A DNA stretch of 41,342 nucleotides from Spirochaetales bacterium (lineage in GTDB: Bacteria > Spirochaetota > Spirochaetia > JAFGXN01): positions 1 through 41,342 of the forward strand of contig JAFGXN010000103.1 in the NCBI GenBank assembly GCA_016936615.1. Reading direction: 5' to 3'. Both the position numbers and the translations under genes were made by a program. The notes under the pieces are model-generated. The model was given only the letters and a program-made list of their open reading frames with translations, was not told the origin of the DNA and did no database searches. Position 1 is the first letter of the stretch. The number at the start of each line of letters is the position of its first letter. Shown piece after piece: positions 31,860-41,342 of this stretch.

Positions 31860-32546
31860 GTGAAGAGAACTTTTTTTATTATTTTCCTGTTATTTTCATT
31901 ATCTGCATTCGCAAATAGTGATAATTTTAAGAGTGGTCAATTGTATCTAGCGTACAATCTTCCGTCTAAAGCAATTCCTTTTTTTCAAGAAGAAATTAGC
32001 CAGAATCCTGACAATATAGATGCCTATCTCTTTCTTGGGCTCTGCTTTGAAATGGAAAAACAGCATATGGATGCTATAGATGTATTAAAAAGAGCCTCGT
32101 TCCGTGCTGAGAATATTCCATTGATTCATTATAACATCGGTAACAATTATTTTAGTCTAGGTCAGTATCAGGCTGCAAAAGAGGCTTACACTAAGGCTCT
32201 TGAGATTGATAGCCAATACTATAACGCATATTTAAATCGGGCTAATGCTTCGTTTAAATTAAATGAGTTTGGTCAAGCTATATTTGATTATAAGAGTTAT
32301 ATCTCGATTTATCCCGAAGCGCCTCAGCGAGCAAAGATTGAACAGCTTATTCTAATGCTTGAGCAGAAGATTGCTGATATTGAGAAACAACGACAATTAG
32401 AGATTCAACGACAGAAAGAGGAAGAAGAGAGACAACGTCAGTTGCTTGAAGAGTTGCTCGGAAGTGTTCAGGATCCAGATTCAGGGGTGTCGGTTGATGA
32501 TAATACACCTGAAGGTTACGATTTAGAGTTTGATATTGTTGAGTAG
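31860..32546 (+). CDS. Periplasmic TPR protein
   Basis: 228 residues from a GTG start (31860), preceded by GAGG. Signal peptide MKRTFFIIFLLFSLSAFANS. Three to four TPR units follow (for example PLIHYNIGNNYFSLGQYQAA, then YYNAYLNRANASFKLNEFGQA) over about residues 22-150. A Gln/Glu/Arg-rich coiled coil (about 160-195) leads to an acidic C-terminus. It is probably a scaffold in the periplasm. The next gene also pairs TPRs with a charged coiled coil. Confidence 0.85.
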   Translation: MKRTFFIIFLLFSLSAFANSDNFKSGQLYLAYNLPSKAIPFFQEEISQNPDNIDAYLFLGLCFEMEKQHMDAIDVLKRASFRAENIPLIHYNIGNNYFSLGQYQAAKEAYTKALEIDSQYYNAYLNRANASFKLNEFGQAIFDYKSYISIYPEAPQRAKIEQLILMLEQKIADIEKQRQLEIQRQKEEEERQRQLLEELLGSVQDPDSGVSVDDNTPEGYDLEFDIVE

Positions 32547-32554
32547 GAGTGTAT

Positions 32555-34627
32555 ATGTCTTCAGATAAAGAAAATAAAGACAAGAAGATGGTTTTTTTTA
32601 TGCTGGTTGCTGGTCTCTCAGCTGCATTAACTATTGCGATGTTTGTGATTTTGCTTGTTGTCTTGATGGGTAAAGATAGTTTTGATAGAGATGCTGTCTA
32701 CGAGCAGGCTGTTTTTTACTATGATCTTGAAAACTATCAACGATCGTGGGATTTGGTCGATCAGATCTTGATCAAAAATTCTAAAGACCAAGAGGCTTTG
32801 GCTTTGCGAGATAAGATTATTGAAAAGGCTGCTCAAGAGTTGGATTTAGATAATACCTCATTCGTAGATGAGGAGTTGCGAAGATTGCGCGAGACAATTG
32901 CCCGGCTAGAGAGTGATTCTTCTCTTTCAGCTGATAATGAGTTAGAGAAGTTACGGCTAGAACGAGAGAAGATTCGTCAGGAGCAGGAGCTAGCCGAGGA
33001 GAAACAGCGTCTAGCCGAGCTCAAGAAAGAGCATGAGAGGAAGGCGGAATTAGAGCGACAGGAAGAGTTAGAACGCCAGAAACAGGCTAAGTTACAACAA
33101 GAGAAGGAAGCCAAACTCAAAGAGGAAGAGCGCCAACAACTATTGAAAGAGCAGGAAGAGCAACGTATAAGAGAAGAGAAGATAAAAGAGGCGCAGAGAC
33201 AGGAAGAGTTAAAACGGCAAGAAGAGCTTGCTCGACAGCGGGCGATTGCTAAGAAGCACATAGATGAGGGGAAGCGACTGCTCGAAGCGGGGGATTATCC
33301 TAAGGCACGTGAAGAGTTTAAGAAGGCTAGTGAGGCTGATCCTACAAGTGGGGAGCCAGAGGCCTATATTGCTCATACATATATCCTTGAAGATCAGAAG
33401 AATAGTGATAACTATGAGAATATTATGACTCTTTCGGACAATTCAATTAAGAAAGATAAGGATTTTTGGTTATCGCATGAGAATAAAGGAATTGTTGAGA
33501 GTGAAAAGAAGAATTTTAAGAAGGCTGAAGAAGAACTTTCAAAGGCAATCTCTCTTAACAAGGACTCTTTTTTAGCTCAATATAATCTTGCTATTGTATA
33601 TTTCAGGACAAAGCAATTTGCAAAGGCTGCTACTGCTTTTTCTAGAGCATATGATATCAATCCTAAATCTGAATCCTCAGCATACAACTCTGCAATTGCC
33701 TACTTTGCAATAAAAAAATATGATCAAGCCTTGTCTATGTTGAATAAGACCCTCGATGCTGATCCTCGCTACCATAAGGCCTATTTTACAATGGGAGAGA
33801 TCTACAAGGAGAAGGGTGATTTTTCTAATGCTGTCAATGCTTATAAGAAGGCGATTCTTCTTGATAAGAATAATAACATCTATCATGGTTCTCTTGGCTT
33901 TGCTGCACACAGTGCGGGAGACTTTAAGCTTGCTGAGGAGTCTTACCTAAAGGCAATCTCTCTTAATGCTGAAGATCATCTATCAAGTAACAATCTAGCT
34001 AGATTGTATCTTGATACAGGAGATGTGAGTAAGGCAATGATCTATGCTACAGTTGCGGTTAGGTTAAGGCCTGATAATGCTGGATATAATTTTACATTAG
34101 CACGAGCATCAGAGAAATCTAATGATATTGACAATGCTATAGCCTTCTACAAAAAATCGATTTCGTTAGATTCTAAATATCTTCTTCCATTAATAAATCT
34201 AAGTAAGATTTATCAGAATCAAGATAAGTTTGATGATGCTCTAGATCTTCTGCTCAAGGCCTATCAGATTGATAAGAGTTCAGTTGATGTGAATCTGAAT
34301 TTGGGTTCGGTAATGTTTAAAATGGCTATGTATGATGATTCTTTAAAATACTTGATGAATGTAATCAAAGCAGATTCCAAGAATATCCAAGCGAATTTCT
34401 TGATAGCTGAGTGTCTTAACAGACAGGGCAAGAGTGATATGGCGATTGCTCAGTACCGCAAGGTTATTGAGTTAGATCCTAAGTCAGTTGACTCCTACTA
34501 CAATCTTGGAATTCTCTATTTCACAAATGGCAATAAGAGTGAAGCTATTATTATGATGAGAAAGGTCTTAGAACTTGATCCTAATTATCCAGAGAAGTCA
34601 TCTGCTGAGAAGATAATCTACAGCTAA
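32555..34627 (+). CDS. Membrane-anchored coiled-coil and TPR protein
   Basis: 690 residues from the ATG at 32555, five bases after AGGAG; a GTG two codons earlier overlaps that site. A short charged N-terminus, one membrane segment (about residues 12-40), an isolated TPR-like unit (45-85), then a Glu/Lys/Gln/Arg-rich coiled coil of more than 100 residues (about 105-235) in the style of TolA. About a dozen TPR units continue to the end (for example HIDEGKRLLEAGDYPKAREE, DSYYNLGILYFTNGNKSEAI). Most of the chain should lie in the periplasm, spanning outward from the inner membrane. It closes the operon that starts at 29041. Confidence 0.88.
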   Translation: MSSDKENKDKKMVFFMLVAGLSAALTIAMFVILLVVLMGKDSFDRDAVYEQAVFYYDLENYQRSWDLVDQILIKNSKDQEALALRDKIIEKAAQELDLDNTSFVDEELRRLRETIARLESDSSLSADNELEKLRLEREKIRQEQELAEEKQRLAELKKEHERKAELERQEELERQKQAKLQQEKEAKLKEEERQQLLKEQEEQRIREEKIKEAQRQEELKRQEELARQRAIAKKHIDEGKRLLEAGDYPKAREEFKKASEADPTSGEPEAYIAHTYILEDQKNSDNYENIMTLSDNSIKKDKDFWLSHENKGIVESEKKNFKKAEEELSKAISLNKDSFLAQYNLAIVYFRTKQFAKAATAFSRAYDINPKSESSAYNSAIAYFAIKKYDQALSMLNKTLDADPRYHKAYFTMGEIYKEKGDFSNAVNAYKKAILLDKNNNIYHGSLGFAAHSAGDFKLAEESYLKAISLNAEDHLSSNNLARLYLDTGDVSKAMIYATVAVRLRPDNAGYNFTLARASEKSNDIDNAIAFYKKSISLDSKYLLPLINLSKIYQNQDKFDDALDLLLKAYQIDKSSVDVNLNLGSVMFKMAMYDDSLKYLMNVIKADSKNIQANFLIAECLNRQGKSDMAIAQYRKVIELDPKSVDSYYNLGILYFTNGNKSEAIIMMRKVLELDPNYPEKSSAEKIIYS

Positions 34628-34657
34628 AAAAAAGGCTCCCATCGTGGGAGCTTTTTT
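34626..34657. terminator. Bidirectional terminator between TPR and MCP genes
   Basis: GCTCCCA (34635-34641), loop TCG, TGGGAGC (34645-34651), with a run of A on the left and six T on the right, so it can end transcripts from both convergent genes. Confidence 0.92.
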
Positions 34658-36492
34658 CAACTTTTTGTTTTTTTCCTCTGCTTTTTTTCTTTTTTCTTCT
34701 TTCCTTTTTTTATTTTATCAATCTCTATTGTTGTCCAAATATCGAAGAAGTTAAGATTCTTGTTAACTTCAATTGCCTGATCAGTTAGTTCACTAGATGT
34801 GGAGGCTAGCTCTTCAGATACACTTGCATTATTCTGTGTAAAACCATCAAGTTCTATTACTGATAGGCTAATTTCTTGTGAGGCCGCATTTTGCTCCTTG
34901 TTCGCACTGCTTATCTCTGTCGATAACTTTGCATTTTCCTGAATATTTTGTATCATCTTCCCTAGTAGCTCTTCAGTCTGGCGAGCAATCTGTCGAGAAT
35001 CCAACGACAGTTCAGTTATTTCTGTCGCGGCATCTTTGCTTCGTTCTGCAAGCTTTCTAACTTCCGCTGCAACGACAGAGAATCCCCGACCATTTTCACC
35101 TGCTCGTGCTGCCTCAATCGCCGCATTAAGTGCTAGCATATTAGTCTGCTTCGCAATATCCCCGACAATTGAAATCCTATCAGAGATCTTCTCAATAGCA
35201 CTGACTGCTTTATTGAGCGCAATTTGACCAGCTTCCGCATCTTGCGCAGCCTCGATCGAAATATTCTTTGAGAATTCTGCGCTTTCAGAATTCTGGACAA
35301 TACTTGAGACCATCTCCTCCATTGATGCTGATATCTCTTCGGTTGTCGCAGCCTGTTTAGATGCTGCATCTGATAGAGTGTTCGAAGCCTCGTTAAGCGT
35401 CTTACTGATCTCAGTCATAGAATTAGATTTCTTTTGAATCTCACCCATTACCTGTATCAGCTTGTCAGCCATCTTTTTTGTGTTTTTGAGTACATTTCCA
35501 GCTTCGTCCTCTCCACGATTTTTAAAGCTAAAATTCATATTTCCCTTACTCATTATCTCTACAATTGAATCAAGCTTTTTAAGAGAGAGTAATATATCTG
35601 CTGATACCAGAATTTGTAGTATCACTGTGATTAAGAAAATAGCTAAGACAATTGTTGCTAAAGTCAGTAGCATGCGCCTACTAGTTTTAAATACTTGCTC
35701 AGATTGATAGAGGTCGTATTCTGATAGTGAATTATAGCTTTTAATATTTAGTTCTAGTAGATTAGATTTAATAGTCTGGATTTTTTCGTAATTATCGATA
35801 AACTGCGTTGTGTAACTTTTTATCTTTTCATTATCGTTTTTTGCAGCCAAAGGAAGTCCATAAAATGGGGTATCTTTTAGCATTTTCATAGCAAATGTAG
35901 CATTTTCTATCGATTCATCAAGAAGTTTTACTAGACTCTCTTTTTTGGTAATATCTTTTTCCATCTCTGTGAAAAGATTTAATATTTGATAGTTTAAAGT
36001 GTTGTTTGCAGCAGCACTCTTGATTATCTGGCGCTCGAGGGTTGAAATTTTATTAGCCTTCTGAGGATCTGAGAGTGCATCGCTGACCGAGTTGATGTAG
36101 TTAGTCGATTGAGCAACCGAGTTCTCGACAATACCCTTGACATTTTCTGAAATCTCTCGATTTGCCATAAAAAGCGTGTTAGTCTCATCAATCAGTTCTA
36201 TCATCTTATCTTTTTCATAGCCAAAATCTTTGAGCAACGAGACATCAAAACCATTTAATTCTCCTATAATCTCATCGTATGTTGCGTTCTCTGAGAGATA
36301 GTCGATAGTTTTATTGTTGATTTCATAAGCATCGTTAGAAGACTTAATCAACTCTTGCCGTGTTGTTAGCACATCTCCCATAATATTGCTTAGAAAAAAA
36401 GTTGTTATTAAAAAAAGAATGACAATTATCAAGAAAAAAATGCTAGGAATTTGTAGTTTATATCGAATTTTTAAGTTTTTTAATAAATTCAT
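34657..36492 (-). CDS. Methyl-accepting chemotaxis protein
   Basis: 611 residues. Two membrane segments (about 15-36 and 273-296) enclose an all-helical periplasmic sensor of about 235 residues whose ligand is not evident. A HAMP-like linker (300-350) leads to the cytoplasmic signalling hairpin with the conserved tip [20 protein letters not shown] (446-465) and [18 protein letters not shown]. The C-terminus is a run of Lys-rich residues rather than a CheR-binding pentapeptide. GGAGG precedes the ATG. It starts 33 bp after the Maf gene and is probably the last gene of that operon. Confidence 0.95.
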   Translation of the reverse strand: MNLLKNLKIRYKLQIPSIFFLIIVILFLITTFFLSNIMGDVLTTRQELIKSSNDAYEINNKTIDYLSENATYDEIIGELNGFDVSLLKDFGYEKDKMIELIDETNTLFMANREISENVKGIVENSVAQSTNYINSVSDALSDPQKANKISTLERQIIKSAAANNTLNYQILNLFTEMEKDITKKESLVKLLDESIENATFAMKMLKDTPFYGLPLAAKNDNEKIKSYTTQFIDNYEKIQTIKSNLLELNIKSYNSLSEYDLYQSEQVFKTSRRMLLTLATIVLAIFLITVILQILVSADILLSLKKLDSIVEIMSKGNMNFSFKNRGEDEAGNVLKNTKKMADKLIQVMGEIQKKSNSMTEISKTLNEASNTLSDAASKQAATTEEISASMEEMVSSIVQNSESAEFSKNISIEAAQDAEAGQIALNKAVSAIEKISDRISIVGDIAKQTNMLALNAAIEAARAGENGRGFSVVAAEVRKLAERSKDAATEITELSLDSRQIARQTEELLGKMIQNIQENAKLSTEISSANKEQNAASQEISLSVIELDGFTQNNASVSEELASTSSELTDQAIEVNKNLNFFDIWTTIEIDKIKKGKKKKEKKQRKKTKS

Positions 36493-36525
36493 ACGACCTC
36501 CATATTAATTATAGAGGAAAACAAC

Positions 36526-37941
36526 TTAATTGCAAAAAAATGACGCTTTTTTAATATGGTAATCAATCGATTTTTCTATAGCCTCTTTATTCGATAACTT
36601 ATTCTCTCGTTTTTTGAAGGCGTAGGCTAGGGGTAGAATACAGGGATGAATCTCTGCGTTTTTTTTCATCATCACAAAGAACTCTTTGCATACCTTAGTT
36701 TCATCCTTGCTGAATTCTTGTTGATGAAAATTTGTTTCAGCCTTATTTATAATAACAAACTCATCATTATCTTGAATAGCATTGAATTTTTTTATAAATA
36801 AATCCCTATATATGCTGGCTCTCTTCGTGACAACCTTATTGCCATCCTTTTTCCCATCCTTAGGTTTTGCCAGCCTGAAATTCATCGTCTCATTAGTCTG
36901 AAAACGGTCGGAATTTGTTAAGAAAGTTTTATGGTATGCAGTGTGGTTAGCATATGCCTTATTATTCACGATAGCAAAGTCTAGCCCAACACAGATAATC
37001 TCCTGAGAACCCTGTTTTAGCGCAAAATCTACCGCACTAAAGCTTGCATTTCCACCACTACAATCATAAGCTGGTAATTTCTTATCAACTAATAATCTGT
37101 AAGGATGGTTGCTTAGAAAATGTATTGTATTTGAGTTGGAGATTGACCACTCTGTTAGGAATTCATTTACGCGCACTGTTGTTTGATTGACCATTCTGTA
37201 GTGCATACTTGTAAAAAACTGAGGATCAATCGATATGCTGAAATCTGCACTGATTCCATTTGCTTCAAGAATTGGTATTGCTGTATCGACTGAAATAATT
37301 TTATGGGTAATCTGTAGCTCTTTGATTCTTTCGAATTTTTCCTCAAGGCTAGGTCCAGCCGCCACGACAACAACCTTGTCTAACCTCGGCGGGAGTTTTC
37401 CTTTTGCCAAAAAATTTATCTTTTTAAAAAAATTATCAGCCCAGACCTTCCCTAATTCTGCTTGTGTTGCGATATCGCCCTGCAACTGCTCTTGAAAGTG
37501 GCTGAGATTAGCTTTTACAATTTTAAAATAATCTGAGAAGTAGTTTACCTCGTTCTTTATCTCCACAACTGATAGTGAATTATGTAAAATCGGCTGGTAA
37601 AGAGAGTGCAACATCGGAACTAACCGAGAGTCTATCTCTTCGAAGCTGTCAAACCTTATCAAATTAACCGAGGGGTCAAGGACGTGACCATTTTCGATAA
37701 AGCTCTCATAAATATCTGGGTGGGTTATAATTATGATTCTGTTAGGCGAGAATCGATTGATAATCTGCTTGATGTGGTGTCCAGCGCCAAGCCCAAGCGA
37801 GATAACAGTAGAGTCAGGTTTGAGGTTAGCAATAACATTCTCTACCTCTTTTGCTACTGAGTATCTTGAATGAAAAGTGTAGTTATCGATAGCTGGAATC
37901 GCATAATTGTCTTTGCTTTGAATATATTTTATCTTACTCAT
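36526..37941 (-). CDS. Maf/DUF115 motility-associated protein (MptE-like fold), second copy
   Basis: 471 residues from the ATG at 37941, whose first bases overlap the stop of the upstream gene (ATGAGTAA). The MAF_flag10 (DUF115) domain is seen from VVVAAGPSLEEKFERIKEL (nucleotide-binding-like loop) to IICVGLDFAIVNNKAYANH. An N-terminal segment with NYTFHSRYSVAKEVENVI and VISLGLGAGHHIKQI is typical of Maf proteins. In other bacteria Maf proteins glycosylate flagellin with nonulosonic acids; the role in a spirochaete is inference. The motility link is supported by the MCP that follows. Confidence 0.88.
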   Translation of the reverse strand: MSKIKYIQSKDNYAIPAIDNYTFHSRYSVAKEVENVIANLKPDSTVISLGLGAGHHIKQIINRFSPNRIIIITHPDIYESFIENGHVLDPSVNLIRFDSFEEIDSRLVPMLHSLYQPILHNSLSVVEIKNEVNYFSDYFKIVKANLSHFQEQLQGDIATQAELGKVWADNFFKKINFLAKGKLPPRLDKVVVVAAGPSLEEKFERIKELQITHKIISVDTAIPILEANGISADFSISIDPQFFTSMHYRMVNQTTVRVNEFLTEWSISNSNTIHFLSNHPYRLLVDKKLPAYDCSGGNASFSAVDFALKQGSQEIICVGLDFAIVNNKAYANHTAYHKTFLTNSDRFQTNETMNFRLAKPKDGKKDGNKVVTKRASIYRDLFIKKFNAIQDNDEFVIINKAETNFHQQEFSKDETKVCKEFFVMMKKNAEIHPCILPLAYAFKKRENKLSNKEAIEKSIDYHIKKASFFCN

Positions 37942-39370
37942 ATTTTTCACTTTTACTTCTAAAATAACTGATGGTTTCATCTCTATTATTTTTGAAATTT
38001 CTCACTCTTTCAAGGTCTAAGAGCCTTAGTATTCTGATATTTTCAATTTTTCCTGCCTCTAATTCATCTATTTCTGCATCTATTGCCTTTTTGATATGGG
38101 AAAAAATTTCATCTAAACGACCTTGGTTTATTTGAGTCGCGGTGGTTGAAATTTCTGGTTTAACAGCCATATTTGATGCAATCCTTGCAAATACCTCTGT
38201 CGATATATCGAAATCAGTTGAGAGATCGGAAGAGATCCGTTTGAAAGGATATCTTTGATAGATTTGGGTAAAGTTTTTATGAAAAAGTTTTAAAACACTC
38301 CTGTAATCTGAAATTTTATTTCTGTGAAAAAGATGCCACTCCGGCTTATCAAATCGATTTTCCCAATTACGCAACGTTGCAAAGGACTCATGCTCCTTTG
38401 GGTATGGTTGTTTGTTTGGAAAATCGAGATCCATCCCTACGAAAAACACCTCGCCACAGTTAAGGTTTTTAGCAACCTTTAGTGCTGCAATTGTCACGCT
38501 AGCTGATTCTGTTAGAATTGGCACTGGCAGTTGATTGCTAAGGATTCTGTTTATATCCTCATTATCAGAAAATACAAATTTTTTTTCAAAAAAACGACAG
38601 AAGAGGGGATTCGAGGTTGCGGAAAATATTCCTATAGTGTTCTCTGCACAATCTTTATCAAAGTACTGACCAGAATAAAATCCTGGATCAATATTTATAA
38701 CCATATCTGGATGAATATTAAAATGGCTGAGGATTTTCAACGACGATGAGCAGGCAATCGTTACGAACTTAGACGAGTATTTCTGAATTAGCGAAATATT
38801 GCTTTTCAGGCTAGGTCCTGGTGCAAGAATCAGAACATGTGCCTTATTGAGATTGATTTCAAGATTCTGGCTGAGACTCTTCATGTTTCGCGAGAAGTTT
38901 TTTATCCAGAGAGGCCCAAATTTTGTCTCAGTCGCTAGTATATGTTGTTGCTCTCTAATCTCTTCTTTGAGAAAACCCATGATATAGCGAAATTCTTGGG
39001 AAAATATTCTGCAAGCTGGTTCCCAACTTATTATTTTAAGCTGATTTAGAATGTTTTTTCTTATAAAATTCCTGATCTTCTCTAGTTGGTCAATATTTGC
39101 ATGGTTAGGTTGAGATTTTTCTGAATACTTATCAAGAAAACTATCATCTGGATTGATAGTTAGAAGATTTGAGTCAGGATATCTCTTCTCGATAATCTCT
39201 GTGAGATAGGGAAGTGATGGAAAAATTAAAATTATACTGGAATCACTTTGAATCTCCTGCCTCTGCAAGAAATTCTCAGCCTCCTTGATTGGATCGAATT
39301 TAGAGTGGAGTTGCTTGTTTGAGTAACTTGCAGTTAATATTCCGCTACGAGCTTGGGAGAATTCTAGCAT
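37934..39370 (-). CDS. Maf/DUF115 motility-associated protein, first copy
   Basis: 478 residues. Same architecture as the next gene but diverged: N-terminal LHSKFDPIKEAENFLQR (Maf H-S-x-x-D region), then HVLILAPGPSLKSNISLI, DMVINIDPGFYSG and VFFVGMDLDFPNKQPYPKEH. The two Maf copies are adjacent and translationally coupled, suggesting divergent acceptors or sugar donors. GGAGG precedes the ATG, which overlaps the upstream stop by one base (TAATG). Confidence 0.88.
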   Translation of the reverse strand: MLEFSQARSGILTASYSNKQLHSKFDPIKEAENFLQRQEIQSDSSIILIFPSLPYLTEIIEKRYPDSNLLTINPDDSFLDKYSEKSQPNHANIDQLEKIRNFIRKNILNQLKIISWEPACRIFSQEFRYIMGFLKEEIREQQHILATETKFGPLWIKNFSRNMKSLSQNLEINLNKAHVLILAPGPSLKSNISLIQKYSSKFVTIACSSSLKILSHFNIHPDMVINIDPGFYSGQYFDKDCAENTIGIFSATSNPLFCRFFEKKFVFSDNEDINRILSNQLPVPILTESASVTIAALKVAKNLNCGEVFFVGMDLDFPNKQPYPKEHESFATLRNWENRFDKPEWHLFHRNKISDYRSVLKLFHKNFTQIYQRYPFKRISSDLSTDFDISTEVFARIASNMAVKPEISTTATQINQGRLDEIFSHIKKAIDAEIDELEAGKIENIRILRLLDLERVRNFKNNRDETISYFRSKSEKYE

Positions 39371-40263
39371 TACTCCTCCGAGAAGAAAGAGTTGTAGATT
39401 GTTTTGGTCTCCAAAATCTTATCAATGAACCTCAGGGCGCGTACTTTTGTCGTGTTTGTATCATTGATAAACTCTTTCAAAAAGCCAATGGTGTGGACTT
39501 GAATTTGTTGCTCGCTTACATCGATTGGGAGATTGAGCGCGAAGATGAAATTGCCATATCCGATTCTAAGGACAGAGATTAATGATTCTAAGAATAACTG
39601 AATAAGGTTGATAAAAATCTCGGATTCTATCTCGTAGTAGGCGCCTGAAATGCTGTATGAAATTTCGGAGAAATCAACATTTAATAGAAGAAAGGTCTCC
39701 TCTTCGGTTTTTTCAATAAAGGAGAGAAACTCATTTAGCTTAACCTCTGATTTTTTATATTTTATACTCTTTAGCTGTGTTGCAAGTTTATAAGAGAAAA
39801 TTTTTTCAGCAAGTATAGCCTTGTTTTCTATTATGATTTTATAGCTACTGTTATTGTTGACCCTGGAATTTGTAATTATAAGCATAGCTTTCTCGTTATT
39901 GTGAGAAAAGTAGATCTTGTAGAATGTGTTTGTGTTTTTATAGTCGCTGAAGGAGATATAGTTTCTGATTGATTTTTGACATAGCTCACTTGAGTCGTTT
40001 TTTTGTATAATCAGCCTTGATATTGATGTGTAATCTAGGTTCTTAGATGCTACGTGAAAATAGGCTTCTCGCTCAGCATCAAAAAAAAGTAGCGCACCTG
40101 AGTTTATATCAAGATAATTTGCCAAAAAATTAAATACATTATATGGTGCATCAAAGCCAGACTCCATATTGTTTATCAATGAAATGAGAAATTCAGCATT
40201 TTTATTTACTTCTATATGACAAAGGGCTTTGTTTAAAAGCCCTTTATTTTGGTTATTTGTCAT
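39370..40263 (-). CDS. Unknown protein of the Maf operon, GAF-like N-terminal half
   Basis: 297 residues, no signal peptide or membrane segment, so probably cytoplasmic. Residues 25-150 have the alternating pattern of a small ligand-binding fold (NVFNFLANYLDINSGALLFF, then YKIYFSHNNEKAMLIIT), compatible with a GAF-type domain, but no diagnostic motif is present. The C-terminal half is helical with hydrophobic strands. I do not recognise the family. It overlaps the acidic repeat gene by 11 nt and the first Maf gene by 1 nt, so all are coupled. Confidence 0.7.
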   Translation of the reverse strand: MTNNQNKGLLNKALCHIEVNKNAEFLISLINNMESGFDAPYNVFNFLANYLDINSGALLFFDAEREAYFHVASKNLDYTSISRLIIQKNDSSELCQKSIRNYISFSDYKNTNTFYKIYFSHNNEKAMLIITNSRVNNNSSYKIIIENKAILAEKIFSYKLATQLKSIKYKKSEVKLNEFLSFIEKTEEETFLLLNVDFSEISYSISGAYYEIESEIFINLIQLFLESLISVLRIGYGNFIFALNLPIDVSEQQIQVHTIGFLKEFINDTNTTKVRALRFIDKILETKTIYNSFFSEE

Positions 40264-41342
40264 AAGTATCTATACCTAATGTACTAAAAAGCCTTTTGTA
40301 TATTTCAAAGTTGTCAGAATTAGCAAACTCTTTAACTTTTTCGTCAGGAAGGGATTCTAATAGTTCATCTAAGTATATTAATATAGTTTTTATATCTTTT
40401 TTGATATTATCTGGAAGAGTTTCAAAAGGGTTAGACTTATCACTTACAGATTTGATGTTAATCACATCTTCATTGTCTTCTTTGTCCTCGTCAGAGTCAC
40501 TATCAATTGGCTGGTCTAAGAAGTTGCTTTGGTCTTCATAATCAGAAGAAGAGTCCTCTTCGATAGATTCATCAAGTATAAAGTCATCCTGTCCTTCTGT
40601 AATATCTGGCATTCCTTCAAACTCTTGTTCATCAATCTCTATTGATTCGTCAATTTCAAAGTCTAGATCATCTACATTTATTCGTGTGTCATCTGTCTCA
40701 TCAAATAAATCATCTTCACTTTCAAGGATTTCTGCGTTGAGTTCTTCTTCGCTCAATGCTACTACTTCATCAGCAATAATATCATCAGCACTTGGAAGTT
40801 CTTCATCTTCAGAAATTGAAATTTCTTCTTCAAGCTCTTCGTCTATATCATCGGTGCTGTTAAAGTCGATATCATCAAGGATTATGTCATCCTGTTCTAT
40901 TATCATTTCATCAGATTCAGAACTATTGTTAATTATTGATTGAGAAACCTCTTCGTCGACTTTATCATTGTATTCTTCTTCTAGCTCAATGTTTAAATCC
41001 ATAGGTTCTTCTTTGATTTCAGCATTGTTGATTATATTGAACAACTCATCATCAGACAAGGCAATCGTCTCATCGTCTGTGTAGAATGGATCTTCTTCTT
41101 CGCTCTCTTCATCATCAGCAGATGGGAAAATATCCTCTTTTACCTCAAAGTCCATATCATCGTCAAGCGACATCTCATCACCACCGAGCTCTAGCTCATC
41201 GTCAAGCGACACTTCATCACCACCGAGCTCTAGCTCATCGTCAAGCGACACTTCCTCACCACCGAGCTCTAGCTCATCGTCAAGCGACACCTCATCACCA
41301 CCGAGCTCTAGCTCATCGTCAAGCGACACCTCATCACCACCG
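40253..41342 (-). CDS. Highly acidic tandem-repeat protein, N-terminus beyond window
   Basis: At least 362 residues; the frame runs off the right edge. The visible start is four and a half copies of a 13-residue unit (SLDDELELGGDEV), then a long Asp/Glu/Ser-rich disordered region, with a short motif seen twice as IALSDDELF and VALSEEELN. The C-terminal 60 residues are better folded (DIKTILIYLDELLESLPDEKVKEFANS). No family is recognised. A GTG at 41329 lies inside a repeat copy and is not a credible start. It is the first visible gene of the operon with two Maf proteins and an MCP. Confidence 0.82.
   Translation of the reverse strand, partial: GGDEVSLDDELELGGDEVSLDDELELGGEEVSLDDELELGGDEVSLDDELELGGDEMSLDDDMDFEVKEDIFPSADDEESEEEDPFYTDDETIALSDDELFNIINNAEIKEEPMDLNIELEEEYNDKVDEEVSQSIINNSSESDEMIIEQDDIILDDIDFNSTDDIDEELEEEISISEDEELPSADDIIADEVVALSEEELNAEILESEDDLFDETDDTRINVDDLDFEIDESIEIDEQEFEGMPDITEGQDDFILDESIEEDSSSDYEDQSNFLDQPIDSDSDEDKEDNEDVINIKSVSDKSNPFETLPDNIKKDIKTILIYLDELLESLPDEKVKEFANSDNFEIYKRLFSTLGIDTYDK
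41167..41342 (-). repeat. 39-bp coding tandem repeat
   Basis: Units at 41167, 41206, 41245, 41284 and a partial one at 41323, nearly identical in DNA. Each encodes the 13-residue acidic unit. The array continues outside the window. Confidence 0.93.

Noticed and set aside
41327-41329. GTG at 41329 as start of the acidic repeat protein
   Set aside because: It is the Val codon of a repeat unit and the frame stays open to the window edge.

Overview
The window looks like chromosome from a low-to-moderate GC spirochaete, most likely Treponema or a close relative. Evidence: a long PPi-dependent phosphofructokinase of spirochaetal type, an SHMT about 80 residues longer than usual, two adjacent Maf/DUF115 motility-associated proteins beside a chemoreceptor, many lipoproteins with short FFAC/LFSC/LSGC lipoboxes, and paired surface proteins of the BspA leucine-rich and Listeria-Bacteroides repeat types. 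This is inference from gene content; there is no rRNA to confirm it. I saw no tRNA, rRNA, CRISPR array, transposase or prophage gene.

Layout. 1-5038 (minus): two repeat-built surface proteins, an InlB-type repeat lipoprotein (C-terminus outside the window) and a BspA-like LRR protein. Each is preceded by the same 31-bp module (palindrome plus -35 box). 5163-8221: a multispanning membrane protein and a convergent exported TPR/HEXXH protein. 8379-11301 (plus): an ABC-F ATPase, a stand-alone 2-oxoacid-dehydrogenase-type acyltransferase fold, and YhbY. 11288-12925 (minus): dCMP deaminase and two small exported proteins. 13025-17132 (minus): galT-galK-pfp, divergent from manA-yaiI (17299-18942, plus). 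19064-22943 (plus): a tightly overlapping operon of three lipoproteins, two of them fibronectin-III-like. 22963-23370: terminator, hairpin-rich intergenic element, promoter, then a ZTP (pfl) riboswitch in front of glyA (23393). ilvD and an SrkA/YihE-type kinase follow. A DUF2085 membrane protein (minus) is divergent from rpsU, which appears to use an AUC start. 29041-34627 (plus): a DHODH-like enzyme, a PlsC-like acyltransferase, a lipoprotein and two TPR proteins, closely spaced or overlapping. 34657-41342 (minus): acidic tandem-repeat protein (partial), unknown protein, Maf, Maf and MCP, translationally coupled.

How the genes work together. Central sugar entry (GalT, GalK, ManA, PPi-PFK) forms one divergent block with a clear operator/promoter region. 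One-carbon metabolism (GlyA) appears to be controlled by ZTP. The rest is largely cell envelope: surface adhesin-like proteins, lipoproteins, TPR scaffolds and a motility/chemotaxis cluster. The most interesting non-coding signals are the shared promoter module of the two surface-protein genes, a covarying hairpin found in two intergenic regions, the ZTP riboswitch, and the non-AUG start of rpsU.
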